Assembly (NCBI GenBank): GCA_022729235.1
Contig: JALDAJ010000001.1
Coordinates: 186,001 to 250,000 of the forward strand
Length of the DNA stretch: 64,000 nucleotides
Direction: 5' to 3'
Origin: Candidatus Nanohalarchaeota archaeon
GTDB lineage: Archaea; Nanohalarchaeota; Nanosalinia; Nanosalinales; Nanosalinaceae
The translations under genes were made by a program, and so were the position numbers. Below, piece by piece: positions 17,607 through 25,937 of this stretch. The notes beneath the pieces are model-generated. The model was not told the DNA's origin, ran no database searches, and saw only the letters and a program-made list of their open reading frames with translations. Each line of letters starts with the position of its first letter. Within the stretch, counting starts at the first letter, position 1.

Positions 17607-19124
17607 ATGGTCCTCGACACCGCTCTGCTCGCTCCGGCGAGCGGAGAAGACGCCCTGTTAAGGGTGCTTTTTGCCCTTCTGATACTTGTATTTGGACATA
17701 TAGGTGTGAAACTTGTAGGGCTTGCATCGAGAAAGTTATGGATTCAGGGCAGAGACTTGAACAAGAAAGAGGTTAAAGAAAGACATGAAGCCCTGCAGTA
17801 CCTTACGTACCTGTTTGACGGCGCAGTAGTCGTAGTTGCTCTATTGTATCTCAACGCAGGAATTACTACGGATATAACCACGGAATTTGTACAGTTCATG
17901 CCTGAACTCCTATCTGTCATCCTACTTGGTATACTCGGAATCATACTCATCAACCTCGGTGTAAAGCTAGGGGCAGAATTCCTCGAAATCCTCGGTATGA
18001 AAAGCTACCTCCGGGAAGTAGGTCTCTCGGGAAGCGCACTAAATGTTATCGCAGGACTGGTCAAGGCGTTCCTATACCTTATCCTCCTCCAGATAGCTCT
18101 CGAACAGCTCGGTGTAGGAGAGACTTTCATCAGCGAGCTCGTGACTGCCTCATCCTGGGCTGCCGCACTACTGGCTGCAGGGCTACTTTTCTACGGGTTT
18201 AAGGATTTGTTCCAGAACTTTGCTGCAGGGATTTACCTCAAAAACTCAAGGCTAGTGAGACCTGGAGAAGAGATTAACATGGGTGATGAAACCGGAGAGA
18301 TAAAAGAGATCTCGCTCTTCAGCGCCACAGTTAATACTGACACAGGTTATACCCTGCTAACCCCTAACAAGGAGGTCATGAACTCAGATATCCGTTTCAA
18401 GAGGACTAAAAGCGACGTGGAGACCCTGGAGGATATGAAGGACTACTTCGTCGCCGAAAAGGAGTCCTACAGCGGACCTGCATCGATGGAGATGGCGCTT
18501 GATATCTTCGGCTACAGGAAAGATCAGGAAGAGATAGACGAAGCAGCGGAAAGCCTTGATCCGGAAGACCTCATCACTGCGGTAGAGGAACTGACAGAAG
18601 AAGAGGTAAGAGGTGCTTTCGTACCTCAAGAGAAGATAACAGACATAGGCGACGAATTCAAGGCATGGTTCAATGACGGGGCGTTGCTAACAACATACTT
18701 CGACCGCGAGAAACTGTTCTCCGAGTCGGGCGGAGAGTACGCTCTCTCAGTAGGCTTTGAATCCGATGAGACGCTCGTGATAGACCCGAGCTCGAAGACA
18801 GGCGGAGTTTACTACGTCAACAGGCAGAAACTCTATGAGGCGATGGAGAACAGAGGCTATCTGGTGCTCGCACCTGAGGGAACAACCGCTTACTGGCGTA
18901 TAAAGAACGATTTGATATACGGAGACAAGAACTACTACGAGGAACTCTCCAAGACCCTGGAAACACGGCTGACAAAGATTCTGAGACAGGGAAGAATACT
19001 GAAGAATGTTATGCCTTCGTCCGTGAAGAGCTACATGGAGAACTGGAGATCAGAGCGATACGTCACACGCATATGGCAACCAGAAAAACAGGGGGGAGAA
19101 AATGAGGCTTCTAAAAATAACTGA
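17607..19124 (+). CDS. MscS-type mechanosensitive channel fused to a C39-peptidase-like domain
   Basis: 505 residues. The first 190 residues contain about five hydrophobic helices. The MscS core follows (FAAGIYLKNSRLVRPGEEI, then VNTDTGYTLLTPNKEVMNS). From about residue 270 the protein turns into a C39-like domain: ESYSGPASMEMALDIFGY aligns with the C39 motif around the catalytic Cys, and YALSVGFESDETLVIDPSS aligns with the His/Asp half. The Cys is replaced (YSGPA instead of CGPA) and the usual His is missing, so it should bind rather than cut peptides. The last 23 nt overlap the first ATP-grasp gene. The fusion and neighbours suggest a channel gated or modified through a peptide tag. Confidence 0.72.
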   Translation: MVLDTALLAPASGEDALLRVLFALLILVFGHIGVKLVGLASRKLWIQGRDLNKKEVKERHEALQYLTYLFDGAVVVVALLYLNAGITTDITTEFVQFMPELLSVILLGILGIILINLGVKLGAEFLEILGMKSYLREVGLSGSALNVIAGLVKAFLYLILLQIALEQLGVGETFISELVTASSWAAALLAAGLLFYGFKDLFQNFAAGIYLKNSRLVRPGEEINMGDETGEIKEISLFSATVNTDTGYTLLTPNKEVMNSDIRFKRTKSDVETLEDMKDYFVAEKESYSGPASMEMALDIFGYRKDQEEIDEAAESLDPEDLITAVEELTEEEVRGAFVPQEKITDIGDEFKAWFNDGALLTTYFDREKLFSESGGEYALSVGFESDETLVIDPSSKTGGVYYVNRQKLYEAMENRGYLVLAPEGTTAYWRIKNDLIYGDKNYYEELSKTLETRLTKILRQGRILKNVMPSSVKSYMENWRSERYVTRIWQPEKQGGENEASKNN

Positions 19125-19905
19125 CCAGGAGCACGGTCAACTCGATAGAGAGTTCGATGAGGTAGAATCGGCCGGAATCGATGATATATCACCCCAGATA
19201 ATAAACGGGGAGAAAAGCGTAGTTGTCAATGGTAGTTCGATATCAGATTACAACTCGGCCTTCCTTGAGATACCCTCGAAAAATGCGATATTCGGGCGTG
19301 TGCTGCTAGAAGCTATAGAGGAGGAGAATGTTACAGTCAACTATCCTTCGATAGCCTTTTTCGTAATGGCCAAGAAAAACTATCTCTACTACGTCCTACA
19401 CCAGAAAGACATTCCTGCCCCGAGGACAGTAGCAGTTGCATCAGAGAAGGCAGCCAGAAATGTAGAGAAAGAGTTGAAAGGACCGCTAGTTGCCAGGCGG
19501 ATAGAAGACATGGAAGAGGTAGAAAGGAAAAAACTGGAGACGGTTGACGGGATACACGATTTCGCGGAAGGATCGGAATACGAGGAAGATATACTCCTCT
19601 TCCACGAGTACAGCAACGGGGATAAATACAAGTGCCTCGTAATCGGGGACAGTATCTTATCTCTCCAGGACACCTCAGACAACTGGAGGTTTGATAATAG
19701 CAGTCTCCAGTACTCCAACCTTTCCAGCGACCGGAAGGAGACTGTTAAAAAGGCGGCAAGAGCTGTCGGAACCAGGTACGCAGAAGTGATACTTAGAGGA
19801 GACGAGATAACCGATATCAACCCCAACCCCGACCTCCAGATGTACTCAGATCTCTCAGGTAAAAACATCTACGGCAGTGTCGCGGAGGTCCTGAAAAATG
19901 AGTGA
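19102..19905 (+). CDS. Divergent RimK-type ATP-grasp protein, possibly inactive
   Basis: 267 residues; start at ATG 19102 behind a strong GGGGGAG ribosome-binding site inside the previous gene. The ATP-grasp fold is recognisable: PSIAFFVMAKKNYLYYVLHQ, GPLVARRIEDME, DILLFHEYSNGDKYKCLVIG, and a last metal motif ITDINPNPDL. Several normally conserved residues differ: Arg in place of Lys in the beta-sheet, and CLVIG instead of the Arg-containing motif. It overlaps the active-looking ATP-grasp gene downstream by 8 nt. A heteromeric ligase with one catalytic and one degenerate subunit is a reasonable guess. Confidence 0.65.
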   Translation: MRLLKITDQEHGQLDREFDEVESAGIDDISPQIINGEKSVVVNGSSISDYNSAFLEIPSKNAIFGRVLLEAIEEENVTVNYPSIAFFVMAKKNYLYYVLHQKDIPAPRTVAVASEKAARNVEKELKGPLVARRIEDMEEVERKKLETVDGIHDFAEGSEYEEDILLFHEYSNGDKYKCLVIGDSILSLQDTSDNWRFDNSSLQYSNLSSDRKETVKKAARAVGTRYAEVILRGDEITDINPNPDLQMYSDLSGKNIYGSVAEVLKNE

Positions 19906-20788
19906 CACAAGGCTCGCAATAGTATACGGGGAAATCTCGACCAAGCACCAGCTAATTATGGAACGGGCAGAAGACATCTTCGACTCCGTTCTCGCAGCAC
20001 CGGTAGACGGATTAAAATACATCTACGGCAAGGACGAGACAAAAGTGCTTTACAAAGATATCGACCTCACCGAGTTCGACGCGGTCTACATAAGAATAGA
20101 TGACCGAGACGCTATGTTTGCGGAGCACCTTGTAGAAGTACTGAATGAGGAAGAAGTTATCACCCAGGCTGAGAACGACACATTTGCGTATGACTCCAAC
20201 AAGTTCTACAACATGAAAGTGCTTGCAGAAAACGGGGTGAACGTACCCGACTCCGTATACACTCTATCACCTGATGTAGCCGTTGAAGCAGCGGAGAAAC
20301 TTGGATACCCGGTTATAATGAAGACTGTCAAAGGCGCAGGCGGGGAAGGCGTTATGCGCGCAACATCCGAGAACGAACTAAAACCTGTGATGGATACGAT
20401 GAAATCACTGGAGCAAGAGATCTGTCTCCAGGAGTACAAGGAGCACGACGGCAGTGACACCCGGATGGTCGTGATAGGCAATCACGTAACAGGATACGGT
20501 CGTACCTCAGGCGGAGACGACTGGAGGTCAAATATATCTGCAGGAGGAGAACGAACAGAAGCAGAAATAGATGAGGAGAAAAGAGAGATAGCACTGAAAG
20601 CAGCCCGGTCAACCGGTTTCGATATATGCGGATGCGACATGATAGATACGGAAGAAGGCTTCTACGTCCTGGAAGTCAACGGAGCCTTCGCAGTTAACGA
20701 AAAAATGAACGAGATAATAGGCGATGACGTTATACTACGCCTAGTTGAAAGGATGCACGAGAAGGCTATTGAAAAGAATCGTGACTAA
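19898..20788 (+). CDS. RimK/glutathione-synthetase-type ATP-grasp ligase
   Basis: 296 residues with a full set of ATP-grasp elements: PVIMKTVKGAGGEGVMRA, LQEYKEHDGSDTRMVVIG, GRTSGGDDWRSNISAGGE and the metal-binding FYVLEVNGAFAV. RimK-type enzymes ligate an amino acid to a carboxylate of a peptide, protein or small molecule using ATP. The usual second Asn of the last motif is seen as EVNGA. It is third in the operon with the MscS-C39 fusion and the divergent ATP-grasp. The stop overlaps the stop of the convergent third ATP-grasp gene. Confidence 0.85.
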   Translation: MSDTRLAIVYGEISTKHQLIMERAEDIFDSVLAAPVDGLKYIYGKDETKVLYKDIDLTEFDAVYIRIDDRDAMFAEHLVEVLNEEEVITQAENDTFAYDSNKFYNMKVLAENGVNVPDSVYTLSPDVAVEAAEKLGYPVIMKTVKGAGGEGVMRATSENELKPVMDTMKSLEQEICLQEYKEHDGSDTRMVVIGNHVTGYGRTSGGDDWRSNISAGGERTEAEIDEEKREIALKAARSTGFDICGCDMIDTEEGFYVLEVNGAFAVNEKMNEIIGDDVILRLVERMHEKAIEKNRD

Positions 20789-21717
20789 CCCATAGATACC
20801 AGAGTTTCAACAAGCCCTTCTACAGTCGGAAGCTTCCGCTTCTTAATCTCTTCATCTTCATAGAAAGCGAGACCTGGCTTCGAATTGAATTCCAGAACCC
20901 ACGGCTTACCATCACTATCGATCATCATATCGACCGAGTATAGACAGGGCTCGTATTTACTGAATTTCTCTTTGACACCCTGAACAGTATCCAGAGCTGT
21001 CTCAGGAACTTCCTCAAGATCAACAAAAGTGATTTCACCCCCAAGATGCACATTACTCAGGAGCCCTTCATCCGGCGTCCTTATATAGGCGAGAGTGTTC
21101 TCCCCGTTCAAAACATAGACCCTTAGATCGTGGACTCCCTCGATACCCAGCTCTTCGATACCTTCAGTCTCTATGAAGCGTTGTACGAGCAGATCTTCTT
21201 CAGGTTCGAACTCTGAGATGTCCTCTATGACCTCTATACCTTTCCCTCCAAAATCGTATCTAGGCTTCACGATAACACGGTCATACTTCTCCAGCATATC
21301 TTTGACCGTCTTCCTATCCGCCTTCTTTGTCTCAGGAATAATACCAGGAAACTCTTGATAGGTTAGAAGCTTATCCTTGCATATCTCCTCAAGATCAAAG
21401 CGGTTCAATACCGGGAGAGCTCTGTTCAACTTTTTCTTCAGCGGAACTGTTTCATCATCAAATTTGAACTTATCGAAAACCACGTCTAACTCAACATCTT
21501 CGACCTCTCTCCAGCCCCCGTCTCTATAAGTAAACCCCTTTCTCAGCCCTGTATCTTCTATCCAGTTAAAATTAGCGATAAAGACCTTACCTCCTCTCTC
21601 TTCAGCAATCTCTGAGAAAATAGCGTAAGACGAGTTCATGTGATCTATATCTTCCCGAAACGGTCTACCTTCCTCACCATTAACCTCATCATCCCAGAGA
21701 ACACTGATTTTCTTCAT
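20785..21717 (-). CDS. Third ATP-grasp ligase, RimK/glutathione-synthetase type
   Basis: 310 residues from ATG 21717, where the family-typical start MKKISVLWDDEV begins; the frame extends 40 codons further but that part lacks conservation and runs into the opposite gene. ATP-grasp motifs: YDRVIVKPRYDFGGKGIEVI, LLVQRFIETEG, HDLRVYVLNGENTLAYIR and KPWVLEFNSKPGLAFY. Its N-terminal domain differs from the other two ATP-grasp proteins. It is convergent with the operon at 17607-20788 and divergent from the DUF1704-like peptidase gene, so the ligases and peptidase share one locus. Confidence 0.82.
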   Translation of the reverse strand: MKKISVLWDDEVNGEEGRPFREDIDHMNSSYAIFSEIAEERGGKVFIANFNWIEDTGLRKGFTYRDGGWREVEDVELDVVFDKFKFDDETVPLKKKLNRALPVLNRFDLEEICKDKLLTYQEFPGIIPETKKADRKTVKDMLEKYDRVIVKPRYDFGGKGIEVIEDISEFEPEEDLLVQRFIETEGIEELGIEGVHDLRVYVLNGENTLAYIRTPDEGLLSNVHLGGEITFVDLEEVPETALDTVQGVKEKFSKYEPCLYSVDMMIDSDGKPWVLEFNSKPGLAFYEDEEIKKRKLPTVEGLVETLVSMG

Positions 21718-21778
21718 AGAACAATCCGGTACTTCACCGCTTAAGTCACTTTTTAACAAGCGATAGGCAAGATATATT

Positions 21779-22999
21779 ATGGAAATCGATTTCTCCAGTG
21801 CGGGCGAAGAAACACTGGAAGAGGCGCTCTCAAACAACTCAGACCCGAGTGTGCACGTGTCAAGCGATAGACCCTTAGAAGACCTTTACAACGCCACGCT
21901 ACTCCTGAAGGACAAGGTAAGCGTCGTCAAGAACGCCGGCATCTCCAACCGCGTAGAAGAAAGAGAGCGGTTCATGGATGCATGGGACAACGGAAAAGGC
22001 TTTGAGCCTGACTTCGAGTTCCAGAACTTTCCCTATAACGCAGAAACCACGCTAATGGTGCTTGAGAAACTAAAACAGGAACTGGAAAAAATAGATCAGG
22101 AAACAATGAAGAAGTACGGCGCCAGAGAACTCGGAGCCCAAGACGTCAGAGATCTGTTTAAAGGACTCTTCCAGGAGTACAGGCTGTACGTCCAGCTGGT
22201 CGACTCTATAGACGACCGCGAAAGGTGGAAGAAGAACTCGCTGGAGATCTGGCCGATGATAGATCAGGGTCACGTAGATAAATGCCGGAAAAAGCTGGAG
22301 AAAGGCTTCAAAGTCGAAGAAAAAGACAAAGACTTGGACTCTCACGACCTCAAGTCGATGTGGAAGGAGGAATTAGAGTGTTTGGGCGTGGAATGGAACA
22401 TTGAAGTACGTGAAGTAGGAGGATGCTTCAACATACCAGAGGAGAGAACAGTTGTAGTCGCTGACGGAAGCAACGAGAAACGATATTATTCACGAGAAGA
22501 AGCTCGCATGTTGACTATGCACGAGCTCTTCCACGTGACAAGAGCTTACAACGGAATCAAAGCCGGTGAGAGCGCAGGACTACCTCCCATCCTCGGACTT
22601 CACACCCCTTTTTATGACATGACAGAGGAGGGCGGCGCCATCTACCGCGAAAAGCAGACTAACGTAGACTACCCGGAGAAAGGAAAAGACTACTACCTGA
22701 GGGCATTGGCAGCATACTACCAGCATCAAGATATCGAGTTCCAGGAGATAGTAGAGAAACTGGTCGACCTAGGAGGTAGCGTCGAAAGAAGCTTCTACTT
22801 AGCCGCGAGAAACCGCGAGATGCTCCGGCACCACATCTACCTCGGCGGCTACTGGAAACAGTGGAAGCAGAGGGAAAACGTGGAACCATTACTTCTAGGA
22901 AAAGTCAACCCGGAATGGGCGGAGAGGTTATGGAGTGAAGTAGAAGCAGAAGGTATGCTGGAGAAACCACCGGTTACTTCCAACGACCTTTTCGACTAG
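21779..22999 (+). CDS. DUF1704/MATCAP-like zinc metallopeptidase
   Basis: 406 residues. A metal site is visible at MHELFHVTRAYNG (residue 243 region) followed by GLPPILGLH and DMTEEGGAIYREKQ. This spacing mirrors the DUF1704 (QEGLA-motif) family, whose eukaryotic member MATCAP removes the terminal tyrosine from tubulin. Here the motif is HExxH, while the relatives I recall have HExxxH, so the assignment is probable rather than certain. DUF1704 genes in bacteria often sit beside ATP-grasp ligases, exactly the context here. Removal of a C-terminal residue added by the neighbouring ligases is the inferred role. Confidence 0.62.
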   Translation: MEIDFSSAGEETLEEALSNNSDPSVHVSSDRPLEDLYNATLLLKDKVSVVKNAGISNRVEERERFMDAWDNGKGFEPDFEFQNFPYNAETTLMVLEKLKQELEKIDQETMKKYGARELGAQDVRDLFKGLFQEYRLYVQLVDSIDDRERWKKNSLEIWPMIDQGHVDKCRKKLEKGFKVEEKDKDLDSHDLKSMWKEELECLGVEWNIEVREVGGCFNIPEERTVVVADGSNEKRYYSREEARMLTMHELFHVTRAYNGIKAGESAGLPPILGLHTPFYDMTEEGGAIYREKQTNVDYPEKGKDYYLRALAAYYQHQDIEFQEIVEKLVDLGGSVERSFYLAARNREMLRHHIYLGGYWKQWKQRENVEPLLLGKVNPEWAERLWSEVEAEGMLEKPPVTSNDLFD

Positions 23000-23085
23000 A
23001 CGCTTTTTCTTCGGTTTCAAGAAGATTCTGGAGATACGTCCACAAGACTAATTTAATTTCAGCCCGTTAATTCGTTCTAGATAGA

Positions 23086-23577
23086 ATGGACTTCGTTGTA
23101 AGAGTCGATTATTCAACTGGTTTGGAGGATAAAATCGGATCAAAAGCTGACAGTAGACAAGAACTTTCTGAAATACGAGACCAGTTCTATAAGCCCAACG
23201 GAACGAAGTTGTCAGATTTCAGTCCGCGAGATGTAATCGTTAGAAAACGTACATTTCCAGAGAAAAAGACGCTGGTCAAAATAAACATTATCCAAAAGCC
23301 CCTGGGATACACAGACACAAAAGAGGATGTTGAGAACATTGAAGACTATGAAAAATGGGGAGAATTTACCTCTTACGCCGTCGAATACAGGCTGACCGTA
23401 GAGAACAAGAAAATTCCGATCCTGATAGAAACATTTGACTTCGGCAAATTTATCAAGATAGAATCTCCGTCACCAGAGATACTAGACAGTATTCTCCAAG
23501 AACTTAACCTAGATAGAAGCGAGATAATTGAAAAGAACTCGGCCGAACTACTCGCAGAAGAGAGGGATATGATTTAG
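23086..23577 (+). CDS. Uncharacterised protein, weakly CYTH-like
   Basis: 163 residues. The strand pattern VIVRKRTFPEKKTLVKINII followed by AVEYRLTVENKKIPILIETF and GKFIKIESPSPEILDSILQE resembles the second half of CYTH proteins (class IV adenylate cyclase/thiamine triphosphatase), but the N-terminal ExExK motif is not evident. The gene is richer in A/T than its neighbours, a possible sign of transfer. It stands alone between the peptidase and the PIN gene. Confidence 0.35.
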   Translation: MDFVVRVDYSTGLEDKIGSKADSRQELSEIRDQFYKPNGTKLSDFSPRDVIVRKRTFPEKKTLVKINIIQKPLGYTDTKEDVENIEDYEKWGEFTSYAVEYRLTVENKKIPILIETFDFGKFIKIESPSPEILDSILQELNLDRSEIIEKNSAELLAEERDMI

Positions 23578-23627
23578 TATTTCTCAACCAAGAGGCTCCT
23601 TTAAATCTCCCTCTCCAAGAAAAGTTT

Positions 23628-24008
23628 ATGGAAAAGAAAATCCTGCTTGACACAAATTTCCTTGTAGCACCTTTCCAGCTCTCGCTCGACGTTTTCGATG
23701 AACTGGAGCGCATCTATCCGCACGCCGACATCTACACGCTGGACGATGTTATCCAGGAGGCGAAGAGCATTGAATCCGGCCGCTACATATCTCTGGTGGA
23801 GAAACTCATTGAGACACAGGACGTAGAAGTACTTGAAACAGAGGGCGAGGGAGACGTCGACGACCTGCTAGTACAGCTCTGCGATGAGTACGTGGTCGCG
23901 ACCAACGACCGCGAACTAAAGGAGCGTTTACTGGACAGAGACGCCGAAGTCATCATTATCAGAGGCAAGAACCATCTGGAAGTCAAGAACCAGCAGGACT
24001 ACCTGTAG
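23628..24008 (+). CDS. PIN-domain endoribonuclease-like protein
   Basis: 126 residues. PIN fold with acidic residues in LLDTNFLVAP, DDVIQEAKS, DVDDLLVQL and ATNDRELKERL. This is the Fcf1/UPF0129-like archaeal PIN protein that in many archaea lies between aIF2-gamma and the RNA polymerase E' gene, as it does here after the accessory island is ignored. A role in rRNA processing is likely from family and context. No toxin-antitoxin partner is seen. Confidence 0.82.
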   Translation: MEKKILLDTNFLVAPFQLSLDVFDELERIYPHADIYTLDDVIQEAKSIESGRYISLVEKLIETQDVEVLETEGEGDVDDLLVQLCDEYVVATNDRELKERLLDRDAEVIIIRGKNHLEVKNQQDYL

Positions 24009-24067
24009 TAGGAAACACCATTTAAAAGTTGCGTCAAATCCTCTACTTGTTCTGAGGTATAAAACAG

Positions 24068-24640
24068 ATGTACAAGAGGCTGACAGTGGAAGATTCCGTT
24101 AGGGTACCTCCCGAGCACCTGGGAGATGACCTCGAAGAAAGCGTCCAGGCAGGACTAAAAGAAGAAGTAGAAGGAGAGATCCAGGAAGGACTCGGTGTCG
24201 TGATCGGCGTTGAAGAAGTGAACTCTATCGAAGGCGGCGATATCAAACCGGAGGACGCGGGAGTACACTACGATGTCGAGTACCAGGCGATAGTTTACGA
24301 GCCTGAACTGCATGAGGTAGTGCACGGCGAGGTTGTTGACGTAACAGGATTCGGAGCATTCGTAAGGATAGGTCCTTTCGACGGACTGTGCCACGTAAGC
24401 CAGGTCATGGATGAGTACGTCAACTACGATGAAGAGAACGAGATGCTGGTCGCCGAGGAAGAAAACTTCTCTGTAAGCGTAGGAGATGTATTGATTTCAA
24501 GAATAATCGCAGTTTCACTCGAGAACCAGGAATCCAACAAGATCAACCTGACTATGAGACAGCCCGGACTCGGGAAGGACGAGTGGATCGAAAAATACGA
24601 AGAAGAACAGATAAGTGAAGAGGAAGAAGCCGAGGCATAG
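24068..24640 (+). CDS. rpoE1: RNA polymerase subunit E' (Rpo7/Rpb7)
   Basis: 190 residues. The N-terminal RNP-like domain (YKRLTVEDSVRVPPEHLG) is followed by an S1 domain (HGEVVDVTGFGAFVRIGPFD, HVSQVMDEYV). It forms the stalk of archaeal RNA polymerase with Rpo4 and binds emerging RNA. The C-terminal tail is acidic. It is followed 10 nt later by Spt4, the common archaeal pair. Confidence 0.93.
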   Translation: MYKRLTVEDSVRVPPEHLGDDLEESVQAGLKEEVEGEIQEGLGVVIGVEEVNSIEGGDIKPEDAGVHYDVEYQAIVYEPELHEVVHGEVVDVTGFGAFVRIGPFDGLCHVSQVMDEYVNYDEENEMLVAEEENFSVSVGDVLISRIIAVSLENQESNKINLTMRQPGLGKDEWIEKYEEEQISEEEEAEA

Positions 24641-24650
24641 GTGATCATCG

Positions 24651-24836
24651 ATGGCAGAGAAAGCGTGCAAAAACTGCAATAGAATAGTAGATGGCGCCGA
24701 TGAGTGCCCAGTGTGCAAGAACAACGATCTCTCCAACTCGTGGAGCGGACTTGTTGTCATATACGACCCTGAATCTGAAATCGCGGAAAAACTCGGAATC
24801 CAGACCCCTGGTCGGTACGCCATTCGTGTTAAATAA
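24651..24836 (+). CDS. spt4: Transcription elongation factor Spt4 (RpoE'')
   Basis: 61 residues. Zinc-binding cysteines C6, C9, C19 and C22 in KACKNCN and DECPVCK, followed by the conserved WSGLVVIYDPESEIAEKLGI. Spt4 pairs with Spt5 to close the polymerase clamp and support processivity. Its position between rpoE1 and rps24e is the standard archaeal order. Confidence 0.95.
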   Translation: MAEKACKNCNRIVDGADECPVCKNNDLSNSWSGLVVIYDPESEIAEKLGIQTPGRYAIRVK

Positions 24837-24868
24837 AAAGCTTTCTCCAACTGTTGAGGATACAAACC

Positions 24869-25369
24869 ATGGAAGCAAGAATTGAATCAGTACGTGAAAA
24901 CCCTCTGCTCGACAGGTTCGAGGTAGAGGTAACACTTGAACACGAAGGAGAATCGACACCGAGCGAAGAAGATGTAGTTTCAAGAATCGCAGCGGAAAAC
25001 AACCTCGACGAAGGCAACATCGAAGTAAACGGCATCTACACAGGCTTCGGTTCACAGACCTCAAGAGCAGAACTGAAAATCCGTGAAGAGTTCGACTATG
25101 ATGAAAACCTCGAGGAAGAAGCCGAGGATCGTGAAGAAGTCGGTGGTGTCGAAGAAACTAGTGAACCAGAAACCGAGGATGAAGAGGAAACAGAAGACGA
25201 AGATGCTTCCGAAGCCGACTACGAGGAACTCGTCGACAACACAATCAGCGACGCCAAAGACGCGCTCGAAGAACTCGAAGAACCAGACTACCAGGCAGCA
25301 CTCGAAGCAGAAAAAGACAACAAAAACCGCACAACATTCACAGACTGGCTGGAAAACCAGACTGAATAA
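24869..25369 (+). CDS. rps24e: 30S ribosomal protein S24e with appended C-terminal module
   Basis: 166 residues from ATG 24869; the frame opens five codons earlier. The first 80 residues are S24e (NPLLDRFEVEVTLEHEG, IAAENNLDEGNIEVNGIYTG, GSQTSRAELKI). Then comes an acidic linker (residues 85-115) and a 55-residue helical module ending ELEEPDYQAALEAE and TFTDWLEN. The same module, with the same linker, ends ribosomal protein L24 at 32645. Typical S24e is about 100 residues and lacks it. The module may dock a shared factor on both subunits; this is inference. Confidence 0.92.
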   Translation: MEARIESVRENPLLDRFEVEVTLEHEGESTPSEEDVVSRIAAENNLDEGNIEVNGIYTGFGSQTSRAELKIREEFDYDENLEEEAEDREEVGGVEETSEPETEDEEETEDEDASEADYEELVDNTISDAKDALEELEEPDYQAALEAEKDNKNRTTFTDWLENQTE

Positions 25370-25407
25370 AAGCTTAAAAGCACAGAGCGGAACAGGTGAA
25401 TTATCAG

Positions 25408-25605
25408 ATGGCGATTCTACGTAACGATGAAATACGAGACATGGACACCGGTGAACTCGAGGAGAAAATGAATGATTTACAGAAAGAGCTTGTCGAGGAA
25501 CGCGGTCAAATCGAAGTCGGAGGTTTTGCAGATAACCCTGGACGTATCAAAGAGATGAAGAAAACCGTTGCAAGGATTAAAACAGTTCTCAACGAACGCG
25601 AGTAA
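25408..25605 (+). CDS. rpl29: 50S ribosomal protein L29
   Basis: 65 residues from ATG 25408 (frame opens at 25396). Two-helix L29 with LRNDEIRDMDTGELEEKMND, LQKELVEERGQI and GRIKEMKKTVARIKTVLNE. In archaea L29 is followed by SUI1 and Rpp29, then S17; here SUI1 follows directly but Rpp29 and S17 are displaced by inserted genes. Confidence 0.93.
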   Translation: MAILRNDEIRDMDTGELEEKMNDLQKELVEERGQIEVGGFADNPGRIKEMKKTVARIKTVLNERE

Positions 25606-25614
25606 AAAATACTG

Positions 25615-25926
25615 ATGTCAGAGACTTGTCCTAAATGTGGAATGCCTGAGGATCTTTGTGTATGTGATTCTATAGCCAAAGGCGAACAGACTATAACCGT
25701 TAAACTCGATACCAGAAGTTTCGGCAAGGAGATGACCGTTGTCGAAGGGCTTGACGATGGAGAAGTAGACCTGGGAGATCTCGCATCGACGCTCAAGTCG
25801 AAACTCGCCTGCGGAGGAACCGCCAAGAACGGTCAAATCCAGTTACAGGGCGACCACACCAGGAGAATCACGGAAGTACTAGTCGAGGAAGGCTTCGACG
25901 AAAGCCAGATAGAAGTGAACGCGTAG
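25615..25926 (+). CDS. SUI1/aIF1 translation initiation factor
   Basis: 103 residues. An N-terminal zinc-ribbon-like start (CPKCGMPEDLCVC) precedes the SUI1 fold (GKEMTVVEGLDDGEVDLGDL, KLACGGTAKNGQIQLQGDHT). It monitors start-codon selection on the small subunit. Located 10 nt after rpl29, as in other archaea. Confidence 0.93.
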   Translation: MSETCPKCGMPEDLCVCDSIAKGEQTITVKLDTRSFGKEMTVVEGLDDGEVDLGDLASTLKSKLACGGTAKNGQIQLQGDHTRRITEVLVEEGFDESQIEVNA

Positions 25927-25937
25927 CCGCATCAGCT

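Noticed and set aside
23628-24008. VapC toxin
   Set aside because: The PIN protein has no antitoxin gene next to it and sits at the conserved position before rpoE1.
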